A stretch of 64,000 bases of DNA, from assembly GCA_964657565.1 (NCBI GenBank), contig CAZZVQ010000012.1:1-64000 (forward strand), read 5' to 3'. The translations under genes were made by a program, and so were the position numbers. The DNA is from JAVVHH01 sp964657565 (GTDB taxonomy: Bacteria > Pseudomonadota > Alphaproteobacteria > Acetobacterales > Acetobacteraceae). The notes under the pieces were generated by a model. The model made no database searches and had not been told where the DNA came from. It saw only the letters and a list, made by a program, of their open reading frames with translations. Shown here piece after piece: positions 24,160 through 36,100 of this stretch. Every line of letters begins with the position of its first letter. The first letter of the stretch is position 1.

Positions 24160-27100
24160 CTACACCCTCAGCTTCGCCGCCGGTGTCGGCGACCCGAGCC
24201 GGACCACGAAATCCTTCTTCCACGGCGCATCTGCCGCGCCCGAGTTCGTCAGGCTGAAGTCCGAGAACAGCCCGGTCAGCGAGTCGTCGATCGCCGGGTC
24301 GCTGACGTAGCGGATCGGCGTTGCCGCGGCCGCCATCGACCCCCGCAGCCCGGTCCGCTCAATTCCCGGATCGACCGTGATCGCCTGGCTCGGCAGGGCC
24401 TGGATCTCCGGCCGCGTGCGCCCCGCCGCCACCTGCGACACGCGCGTGGCGTCGATGGTCACGAGCGCCCCCGCGCGCGCCACGTCGGCGATGATCACCG
24501 GATCGATGTCGGCCCAGGCGGCGAACCCGCTGTCGAGCTTGACGATCACCCGCTGGATCAACGACCCGTCGCTGGCGGTATAGGTGGCGCTGCCATCGGT
24601 GTCGCCCAGGAAGCCGACCACATGCAGCGCGTTGTCCGGCGTGATGGCGCTGGCCGTCAGCCCGCCGCCGCTGGCCGCGTCCACCGCCAGCTTGATGACC
24701 TCGCGCTGGCCATACGACGCCGACAGCGGCACGGTGCCCAGGATCTGTCCGAGCACTACGGCACCCCCGGCAATGGCGGGACCGCTGTACTGGAACGTCG
24801 CCACGCCGCCGCTGGTGGAGACGAGCGTGAACCCGACCCCGGTGGCCCCGGTGATGGTCAGTGCCGTCGGGTCGTAGCTGGCATGGAATGTCAAGCTGGT
24901 CAGGCCCGCGGCCCCGGTGATCGTCACCGGGATGCCGGCTCCGCCCACGGCGTAGATCGCGGCTTGGCCCGGCCCGACCATCAGGTCCGGCAAGCTCAGC
25001 ACCGGCCCGGCAATCGGCGCCACGGTGTTCGTGGCCGTGAAGGCCCCGCTACCGGGTAGCCCGCTGGTTGCGCCGTCCAGCGACCCGGCCCCCGCGATCC
25101 CGCTTTGGAACCCATTGGCCCCCGACAACAGTTGCAGCGTGTAGGTGTCCGCGGCCAACGGGCTTCCCGTCTTGATGAAGGTCAGCCCCATCATGTCGGG
25201 GTCGAACACGATCGAGCCGGCCACCGCGCCGGTGGCAGCCCCGGTGACCGTCAGGTCCGGCGCCAGCAAGGTGGTGTGCGACCCGCTGATGGCGTCGTAG
25301 ATCTCGACCGCCGCGGCGTTCAGCGCCTGGTTGAACCGCACCGACACGCCGTCGGCGTTCCAGGTCACCCCGGTCACCTCCAGCGGCGGCGCGACCGCGA
25401 CCTGCAACGGCGTGGCGTCGTAGGTGCCGGTATCGTCCTCGGCCGCGGCCTGGATCGTGTAGCCGACGCTGCCGGTGCCGGTCGCGGCATAGGTGTGCGT
25501 CACCTGGCTCGGCGAGCCGGCGAAGCCCTGCAGCGTGCCGTCGCCCCAATCGACGAACCACTCGTCGATCGTGTGCAACGGGTCGGTCGCCGCGAGGCCG
25601 AGCGTGTAGGTGGTGCCCGCCTGTGCCGTGGTGGGGCCGGTAGCGCTGAGCGTTGGGCCGTTGTAGCGCAGCCCGAAATCGACGGTAGCCGCCCCGCCGC
25701 TACCGACGGTCACTGGGACCGCGCTGGGGCTGGTGGCGGTGACGTCCTGGGTGAGGACTTCGTCGATCGTGTAGCTGCCCGGGGTCAAGTTGGTGAAGCT
25801 AAAGTTCCCGTTGGCATCGGTGGTCGCCTGCGGGTCTCCGGCGGCCAGGGCGCCGGTCCCGGCAAGGTCGATGAACACGGTGCGCCCGGCGAGGCCGAGT
25901 TCGCCCGTGTCCTGCACACCGTTCGTGTTGAGGTCGCGGAACACCGTCCCGGACACCGTCGCCGGCGTCGGTGGAGCCACCACGGCGGCGAGGGCGAAAT
26001 TGACCGTGGCCGTGCCGCCGCTGCCGACGGTGAACGACACCGCGCTGGGGCTGGTCGCCGTGAAGTCCGACGTCAGCACCTCGTCGATCGAGTAGCTGCC
26101 CGGGGTCAGGTTGGTGAAGCTGTACTTCCCGTTGGCATCGGTGGACGTCTGCGGGTCCCCGGCTACGAGGGCGCCGGTGCCGGCCAGATCGATGAACACG
26201 GTGCGCCCGGCGAGACCGGCTTCACCCGCCTCCTGCACGCCATCCTTGTTGAGGTCGTTGAACACCGTGCCGGACACCGTCGCCGGCGTCGGTGGAGCGA
26301 CCACAGCGGCTAGGCCGAAATTGACCGTGGCCGTGCCCCCGCTGCCGACGGTGAAGGAGACCGCGCTGGGGGTCGTTACCGTGAAGTCCGAGGTGAGGAC
26401 CTCGTCGATCGTGTAGGTGCCTTGGGTCAGGTTGGTGAAGCTGTAGTTTCCGTTCGCATCGGTCGTCGTCTGCGGGTCTCCGGAAGCCAGCACGCCGGTG
26501 CCGGCCAGGTCGATGAACACGGTGCGCCCACCAAGGCCGGGCTCGCCGACTTCCAGCACGCCGTCCTTGTTGAGGTCGCGGAACACCACGCCCGACACGG
26601 TCGCCGGCGTCGGCGGCGTCGTCGAAACGGCGAGGCCGAAATCGACCGTGGCGGCCAGCCCGCTCGTCATCGTGACCGGCAGCGCCGTCGTCGTCGCGAT
26701 GTCTCCCGACGGCAACACCACGCGGACCGTGTAGGTCCCCGCGGTCAGGCCGGTGAAGCTGTAATGGCCGTTGGCGTCGGTCGTGGTCGTCGGATCGCCC
26801 GCCACCGGAACCCCGGTCCCGGCGGCATCGATGAACACCGTCACCCCGGACACACCGGTCTCGCCGCCGTCGATCGCGCCGTTCTGGTTGCCGTCGGCGA
26901 ACACCGTCCCCGAGATCGAGCCCGCCTGGAAGTTGCCGAAGGCGACCCCGGTCAGGTTCTGGCCTTCCGTCAGCGTCACCGTCGCGAAGCCCGGGGCCAC
27001 CGCGGCGATCGTGGGGTTGCCGCCATTGCCGGCCGTGACCGTGGGCGGCGTGGTCGGCGTCGTCGAGCTTCCCGCCAGCGCCTCGATGCCGTTGAACAGC

Positions 27101-30100
27101 TTGACGAAGTCCAGACGGTTATAGGTGGCGCCGCTGGCCGTCACGTTGTTCGCGGCGTTCGGCGAGTCGGTCACGCTGTCGCTGCTGCTGACCAGCAGGC
27201 TCTCGAACTGGGTGAGCGAGAGGTTATGGCCCAGAACCTGCTGCGCCAGTTGCTGGGCCAGCGTCGCCGCGCCGGCCAGGTAGGCGCTGGCTTGGCTGGT
27301 GCCCTGTTCGGCTTGCGTGCCTCCGGTCGACGTCGGCCCGCTGAACACGGCGCCCGGCGCGAGTTCGAACGGCAGGTTCGGGTCGCGCTGGGAGTAGGCC
27401 GCGATCTGGTCCGCCGCGGTCGTGGTCGTCGCCGATCCGTCGGTGTAGCGCCACGGGCCGCCCAGATTGCCCGGCCAGATGCTGCCGACCGCGAGCACCG
27501 ACGGGTCGGAGCCCGGATAGGCGAGCCCGATCGTCTGGTTGCCGTAGTAGCCGTTGCCGGCCGCCGCGACGGTGATCACGTTCTCGGCCGCGATCTGCGA
27601 CAGCACCGTGCCCAAGCCGTAGCGCGAGGCCGCCGTCGTCCAGTTGCCGCCGTCGCCGAGCGACATGTTGACCACGCCGATATTGTAGGCCTGCACGTTC
27701 GCCGCGACCCAGTTGAGCGCCTGGGAGACGTAGCTGAAGAAGCCCTGGCCCTGGTCGTTGAACACTTTGAGGATGATCAGCCGGGCGCCGGGCGCCAGGC
27801 CGGGGTCGGACGCGTTGTCGGACGCGATGATGCTCGCCACGTCCGAGCCGTGACCCAGCGTGTCCGTGACATCGGTGGTGTTGGTGGCGAAGTTGTATTC
27901 GTAGGCGACGGTGCCGGCGCCGAACCAGGCCGGGTCGTCGTTCAACCCGGTGTCGATCACCACGGTGGTCTCGCCCGCGCCGGTCAGGCCGGCAAAGCGC
28001 GGATCCTGCAACGCCGTCGTCAGACCCGTCAGAGCGGCCGCGTCGGCCAGGGATTGGCTGCCCAGGCTGGTATTCGCCGTGCTGCTGCTGGCCAGCACGA
28101 TCGGCGCGTCCGACACGCCGATCGACACGGAGCCGTCCGAGGCCGGCGTCAGTGGTGAGGTCTCGCTGTAGCCCGGCTTCAGCACTTCGCCGATGGTGTA
28201 GCCGCCGGGCAGCAGGTTGGTGAAGCTGAACACGCCGTTCGCGTCGGTCACCGCGGTCGGATCGCCGGCGTCGAGCTGTCCGTCATGCTGCGCGTCGATG
28301 AACACGGTCCAGCCGCCCAGCCCGAGATCGCCGGCATCCTGCAGGCCGTTGCCGTTGACGTCGTTGAACACGGTGCCTGTGGCCGAAGCCAGCTTCACGT
28401 CGCCGATCAGCAGGCCGTTGGCGTTGGTGCCGCTCGACACGGTCAGGCTCGGGGTCGCCGTCGTCTGCTGGTAGCCGGCCGGGGTCGTCTGGCCGACCTT
28501 GTAGCTGCCATAGGACAAGCCGGTGAAGCTGAAGCTGCCATCCGCGGCCGTGGTCGTGGTGGGATCGCCGGCATGCAGGCTGCCGTCGCCCTGGTCGAGA
28601 TAGACCGTCACCCCGGCCAACCCGGTCTCGCCGGCGCCGACCGTGCCGTTGGCGTTGCTGTCGTCGAACAGCGTGCCAGCGATGCGGCCCGGCAGGAACT
28701 CGCCGAAATCGTAGCTGGTGGTGGCGTACTGCCCGGCGGTCACCGTGACCATGTATTCGGCCGGGCCGGTGCCGACATAGCCGGCCATCGGCATCACGAC
28801 GACGGTATACATGCCGGGGGCCAGCGACACGAAGCTGTAGGCGCCGTTGGCATCCGTGGTGGCGGCTGGATCGCCGGCCGCGTAGACGCCGGTCATGCCG
28901 CTGTCGAGGAATACCGTCCAGCCGGCCAGGCCCGTCTCGCCCGCGGATTTCACGCCGTTGCCGTTCAGGTCGTTGAACACGGTGCCGCCGAACCCGGTCT
29001 GCATCACGGTCGACGTCTCGGTCCACGTGACCTGCATCGACCCGGTGCCCCTATTCCCGGCAGTGTCCTCGAGCCCGGTCGCCGACACCGTCAGCACATA
29101 GGTGCCCGCCGCACCGTCGAACGCGGACAAGCCGGCGATCGACCACATGTTGCTGCCCATGTCCATGAGCATGAGGCCCGAGAGCGACACCGCGGTACCG
29201 TTCAGCGTCAGCGACACGGCCGCGCCGGTGAAGCTGCTGTCGATGATGCCCTTCGAGAGCGTCACCTCCACCTCATCGACCGGCGTCATGGTCGGCGAGG
29301 CCGGTGCCATGATCGCGCTGATCGTCGGCGCGGCCGTATCGATGAACAGGCTGTAGGTGGTGTCGGCCGTGTTGCCGGCCGTGTCGATCACCCGCACGCG
29401 GATGGTGTGCGTGCCCGGCCCGCTCAGCGCGATTGCGCCGGCGAAGGTCCCGTCGGCCGCGACCTTGCCGTATCCGAGCTCGGCATTGGTGGTCAGGTCG
29501 GTGAACCGCACCGAATAGGACGGATCGGCGACGTTCCCCAGCACGGACAGCGAGAGCGTGTTGGTCACGCCGTCGCTCGACGAGGCGCCATTGTCCGGCG
29601 AGACGTGGACATTGGTTGCCGCGGTCGGCGCCGTCACGTTCAGCACCCAGCTTTCCGACGCGCTGCCCGAAGCCGTCCCGGCCACCCCGGCCAGGCTGCG
29701 CAGCTTGGTCGCATCGACGGTGATCGCGTAGGTGCCGTTGATCCCGGTCGCCGCATTGAACGAGTTGTTGAACTTGGAAATCGAGTAGTGCGTGGCGTCG
29801 ATCTTCGTCACCGTCACGGCCGAGGTGACGAGGTTGGGGCCGCCGTTCTGCGTGACCGTGATCGCGCGGTAGTCGAAGCTCGCCGGGTCGATCGCCTCGT
29901 TCAGCGTCACCACCAGCGACTGCACGATCGTGTTGCGTGGGTTCGGCGAGATGGTGTCCAGCGTGACGGCCGGCGCCACCGTGTTGACGGTCCAGCTCGT
30001 GCTGACCACGCCCACCACGGGTTGGCTGGCGGCATCGGTGATGAGGCCGCCCATGACGGTCAGCACGTAGCTGCCATCGCCGGTTTCGTAGTTGGAGAGC

Positions 30101-33100
30101 CCGCTGACCTGCCACTGCGTCGGCGACAGCTTGACGACCGTGACCAGGTTGCCGACTGCGACCGCCTGGCCGTTCTGCGTGAGCGCGAGGGCGCCCGCGT
30201 TGAAGGTCGCGACCGCGCTGGTGAAGGTCACCGTCACCGTATCGGCCGGAATCGCCCGCACCGCGGGGGTCACCGGCGAGATGCTGCTGATCAGGGTTTG
30301 ACCGAACGAGATCAGGAAGCTGGTGGAGGCGGCGTTGTCGCCGGCATCCTGCGCCGTGTCCTTCACCTTGGTGCCGTCCACCGTCAGCGTGTAGTTGCCG
30401 GCGGTGTTGGTCAGCGGCGCGAGCCCGGTGATGCGGTAGATCTCGCCGCCGCCGGTGGCCGCGCCCGCATCGGTGAACGTCACGCCATTCAGCGCGACGG
30501 TGGTGCCGTTCTGGGTGAGCGTCAGCGCCGCGGTGGTCAGGCTGGCCGGGTCGAGCGTCTTGGAGAAGGTGACGTCGATCGACGGCACCGACGCGCTCAG
30601 CACGGCGGCAGAGAGGTCCTGGATCGCGGTGATGTGCGGCGGCTTACCGTCGTCGTTGACGAAGTAGAACGTGTACGACCCGGTGCTGTTGAAATCCAGC
30701 AAGTGCATCAGGTTGATGTCCAGCGCGCCCGCGATGGTCGGCGGGAACACGCGGTCGGTGCGCCACACGGTGTCGCCCGGCACCATCACGGTGCCGTCGG
30801 AACGGACGATCTTGACCAGCTTCTCGCCCGGATCCGGGTCGGCGATGGCAATGTAGTCCCAGCCCGTGGTGGCCGCGAAGGTCAGCGTCTGGGTGTCGCC
30901 GGCCCCAGCCGTCCAGCTGCCGGTCGGCACGTCGGTGACCTGCTGCGAGCCGCTCTGGTCGCCGATGTACAACGTGTCCGGGATCGCGTCGCCGTCGGGC
31001 GTGTAGCTGACGGTGTTCTCGACCAGGAACGAGGGCACGCCGTTGTCGGTCGGCTGCATCGTATTGCCGTTATCGCCGACATGCACGACCTGGATCAGCG
31101 GCGCGATCGTCACGCTCTGGATCAGCGAGGTCCGCAGGCTGCCGTTGTCGTCCTCGTGGGAGAACGAAGCGGAGAAGTTGGTGAAGCGCCCCTGCAGCGT
31201 GGAGAGCAACTGCCAATCCGCCGTCGTCGTCTGGCCCGGCTTGATGGTGCCGAGGTCGACGGTCAGGCTGCCGGTTCCCGCCTGGTTCTGCACCTGCGAG
31301 CCGACGATCTTGAAGTCGACCAGCAGGCCCTTCTCGTTCTCGATGATCTTCGGCTGTGACGAGGTGATCGTCAGGTCCGCCGCCGACCCGGCGCCCACGT
31401 TGGTGGCGCGCAGGCCGAGATAGAACGGCTCCGACGGCTCAACCTGGTTCGTGAAGGGGTCGTCGCCGATCACGTTACGCTGCCAGAAGTAGCTGAGCTG
31501 GAGCTGGGCTTCCGGATAGACCGTGATCATCGCCGCCGCAAGCGGGATGTCGAAGGTCTGGCCGCTCTGCACGTAGTGCATGATGCCGCCGATGTAGTAC
31601 GTCTCCGGCATGGTCAGCGCCGCGGACACGGTCGGGATGAAGACATAGACCAGCGAGCCGTTCGAGCCGCCGGTGAGCGTGAACGATCCCATCATGCCGC
31701 TGAAGCCCGACGCCGTCGGCGCTTGGGTGCTGAACATGTCGTTGGCGCTGTTGCCCATCATGTCGGTGATGCTCAGCGTGACCGACAGGTTCGTCAGATC
31801 GACGCCGGCCACGCCGTTCATGATGTCGAGCGTGCCGACGAAGTTGGTCCGCGTGATCACCGCCTGCTGGCTGAGCTGCACGACCACTTGGGCGCAGACC
31901 GAGCCGGGCTGGTCCATCGGCATGTCCGTCGTGGCCATCGTGCCGTCGGCCGACGTCGACACCGAGGATGCGGCCGGGCCGCACGTCGCGGCGACCGACG
32001 AATACCCCACCGGAACCTGCCAGGGCGTCGCCGGGCTGCTGCCATAGCCGCCGCCGTCGAAGCCACCTTCGCCGATCGGATTGGACTGGTTGCCGGTAGC
32101 GCCACCGAACAGCCCGGCCAAGTCGCACAGGCAGGTCAGGATGTCCGAACCCGCCGAGGCCAGAACGCCGAGCGGTCCCTCGGTCGCGAACCCGCATAGG
32201 CCCACGAGGATCGCTTGGGTGCAGTCGGCAATGGCGGAAGCGGTGCCTGAGAGGCGATTCGCCGTGATACAACCGATCACGGCGTCCAGCACGGAGCACG
32301 GCGCGCCGAGCAGGTTACCGCTCTCCAGCGTGCTCGTCACCGCACCAACGGCACTGTCGACGCAGCCGATCGTGTCCATGCTGACATGGACCTGCTGCCA
32401 CTGATTGTCCTGACAGATGTAGGTGTAGAGCGCGTCGATACCGAGACATTTGGAGATCGCCGCGCCGTAACCCGCCGCACCCTGAGGCGACAGCCCGGCT
32501 GCCAACTGCGATGCGTCCATCGCGCCCTGCGTCGCGAGGCCCGCCCCCATGGCCTGCAGGAGCGTGCTGTTCGGATTGAACTGGATTTGGAACGGCACCG
32601 TGATCGATGCCCCGGCCGGCAGCACGGCAAGGCTGGTGATCAGCGGCGTGACGATGAAATCCGGATCGGACGGCACGTTGAACGACAGCTGGGTCGCGTC
32701 GACCAGCCCGTGGTTGGTGTAGGTGAGGTTGATCGTGGTGATCTGCCCGGGCAGCACGAGCGGCATGATCAGCGGCTGGTCCACCGTCACCACCGGCATC
32801 GGCACCGACGTCTGGAACGTGCTCGTGAGCGTGATCTGGTAGTGGTCCGCCTGCTGCGTCGGCACGACGGCCCAGGTGTAGCTCACCGCCTGGAAGTGGA
32901 GGAATTCCGTGAAGCTATTGGTGATGCCAGGCACGACGGTGATCGACGTCGTCACCGTCGCATGGCTCGGCGCCGTCACGATCATCAGGTAGCCGCCGGC
33001 GGCGATCGTGCCGAACGACACGTTGCCGGTCGCGTCGGTCACCCCGGTCGCGACGATCGCCGAGGTGTAGGCGTCCTGCAGCGTGACCGTCGCACCGGCC

Positions 33101-36100
33101 AGGTTCGGCGCCCCGGCGGCGAAGTAGGACGCCTCGTCCTGCGTCGTCACCGACACCGTGCCGGTCGCGGTCGNNNNNNNNNNGACCGCGCGGAAGGTGA
33201 ACGGAACGGTCACCGACGTGATGTTGTTCGAGATCACCAGCGCGCCCTGGTATTCGATCAGCGCCAGGCTCTGGTCGGGCGTCAGTTGCAGCGTCACGGT
33301 CGCGGTGCCGCCGGCCGCGATCGAGGGGATCGTGGCCAGCGATTGCAGGCTCAGCCACGGTATCCCGGACGGCAACTGCACCGTGAGGTCGCCGGTCGCC
33401 GCGCCGCCGGTGTTGGTGACGGTGAACGAAACCTGGCTTTGCGTGCCCACCACCATGCCGGCGTTCAGATAGCCCGGGTTGGCCACCAGGTTCGGCGTCA
33501 GCGGCAGCACGCTCACGTTCAGCTTGACCGAGATCGTGGCGCCCTGGTCGGAGGTGATGTTCAGCGTCGCCCCACCGGTGATCGCCGCCGTCGAGATGAA
33601 GGTGTAGTTCACCGTCACGGTGCCGTTGGGTCCGATATCGGCGATCGGCGCGAAGGTGAGCGTCGCCGTAGCCGGCAGCGACGCGGACAGCGCCGCCTTC
33701 AGCCCGGTCAGCGGTATGGCGGTGGTGTCGGTGATGGTGAAGCTGCCCTGAACCGTCTGGTTCGGGAGCCCGGCGATCGTGATCGTGCTGGCCGAGGCCG
33801 TCAGCCCGATCAGCGTGAAGCTGTCCTGCGCGGCGGGTGCCTTGGCGCCGGGCTGCGAGGCGGAGACCTGGTAGGTGCCGCTCTCGGTGGCGAGCGGATG
33901 GAAGTTGATGGTGTAGTTGCCAGCGGCGTTGGTGAACGCGCTGAGCGTGCGCTGGAAGCCGTTATTGGTGACGTAGACCGTGACGAGCTTGAGCCCGGCG
34001 GGCTGGCCGGTCACCGCGTCCGTCGCCGTGCCCGACAGCTCGATCACGGTGCCTTCTGGGGCCACCTTGCTCGTCGGGCTCGAGACGCCCACGGTAACGG
34101 TAAAGGCCGGCGTCACCGCTAGCGTAGTGGCGCCCGTGCGGGTCTCCTCCGCGCTGCTGATGACCTGGACCACCTTGCCGCTGTCGGACACCACGATGAA
34201 ATAATAGGTGCCCGGGGTGGAGGTGCTGAAGCCGACGCTGTTGGTATAGGACTGGCCGGCCGCGAGCGACTGCGTGGTCCGGCTGCCGATCAGCACGGAG
34301 CCGTTGTTCAGGTTCGGGCTGTCGCTGAGATAGATGCTGTCGGTAAACGGACCGGTGGCGGCGTTCTTGCCGGTATTCGTCACGGTGTAGCTCATCGTGC
34401 CGCTCTGGCCCGACACGATGCTCGCGACGTTGGTGATCCCGCTCACCGAGAGGTTGGGCAGGTTCTGGTTCGAGACGGTGAGGCCCTGGTAGGCCGTCGC
34501 ATACCCGGTCGCGGCGGCACTGATCTGCAGCTGCGTGAGGCTGTTCAGGCTGCCGTCGTTGACCGACGTGATGGTGAAATTCACCGTCGTCTGGTTGGCC
34601 GCGAACGTGACGGTGGTGGGAACCGTCGCCTCGCCGGTGTTGCTGCTCGCCAGCGTGACGGTCAGCGGCTGCGTGCTGTCGCCGGCCGCCCGCGTCAATG
34701 CCGCGGTCAAGCTGGTGCCGCCCACGACCGTGGTGGTGGCCAGGCTGATCCCCAGATTCGGCCCGACGCTTCCCATGATCGTCAGCGCAGCCATCGCCGC
34801 GGTCCTGTCGATCGGGACACCCGTGCTCGGATCGACGACCACGACGGTGATGTCCACGGTGGACGAGGCCGAAATGGGCCGGCTTCCATTGATCACGCCG
34901 ACCTGCACCGTAACGGACGCCTGCCCGGCCGCGATCGTGGCGGCGCTGCTGAGCGACAGCCCGCTCGGCATCGTGCCGAGTGCGACGTTGAGCGCCGCGT
35001 TGGTGACGATGCTGCGCGTGATCGTCAGCGTGGTGGCATTGGACCCAGCCGCCTCCGAGATCGTGCTCTGGCCCGGCGTCACCGTCAGCGTCGGCACGTC
35101 CGTGTCGACCACCGCGATCGTCGCCACCGCCGGAGTCAGCCCGGTCGCCATGGCGTTGATGTGCACGTTCCGGTTGCCATACACGACGCCGTCGTCCAGC
35201 AGCGGCAGGTTGACGGTGACCGAGGACTGGCCGGCCTGGAACGTCACCGTCGATGGCGGATTGATCAGGACATTCAGGTCGGAGCTCAGCGTGACCGTCA
35301 GCGGCTGATCCGTCGGCGTGTTGCGCATCAGCGTGACCGCCACCGTGCCGGCGTTCCGGTTCACCGTCATCGGGCCCATCAGCGTGAGCATCGGCGTGTT
35401 GCTGTTGGTTTCTTGCAGCGGCGCCGTGCCGCTGCTGTAGCCGGCGGCGCTGGCCGTCACGTTGATGTTGAGCGTCGACCCGGTAAGGCCGCTATTCACC
35501 GCCCCCACCTGGAACGACTGCGCCATTTGGCCGGCCGCGATCACTACCTGGGTGGGCAGCACCAATCCCTGCTGGTCCGCCATGATCGTCACCGTCAGCG
35601 GGCTCGACGCGTTCCCGCTACGCGTTACCACGCCCGAGAGCGCGACCGCCCCGGCATTGTTGGCCACCGAGCTTTGCGTGAAGCTGAGGGTAAGGCCCGG
35701 CGTGATCTGCGTCGCGGTCGCCGCCGTGGCCGTGTGGCTGACATTGTTCAGCTGCACCAGCGAATTCAGGCGGTCCGTCGTGACGACGAAATACTGTTTG
35801 CCGTCGAGCATCGCCGGCAGCTGCAGCGTCACGCTGCGCTGCACCGACGCGCCCGCCGCGATCGACTGGTTGGTCTCCGACTGCGACGCCACCGCCACCG
35901 CGTCGCTCAACAACCCGTCCGGCGAGAGATAGATCTGGTCCGCCCAACTGCCCGACGCAGTTCCGGTGCCCACGTTGGTCACCGTGTAGGTCAGCGTCAC
36001 CGTCGACCCGGCGCTCGGCGCCGCCGGCCCGGTGATCGCGCTCACCTGCAGGTCCGGATAGTCGGCCAGCGTCGAGACGGTCTGGACCGTCGCGCTGTTG

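Noticed and set aside
25640..26602. Regularly spaced repeats as a CRISPR array
   Set aside because: Units are 321 bases, in frame, and encode SdrD-B domains; there are no short repeats with unique spacers and no cas genes.
28285..31359. Very long plus-strand open frames opposite the giant gene (also 26422-28158, 35161-37818, 40279-42195, 42208-44178)
   Set aside because: They are low-complexity Arg/Gly/Ala/His-rich, lack ribosome binding sites and lie antisense to a coherent repeat protein. They arise from strong GC codon bias on the opposite strand.
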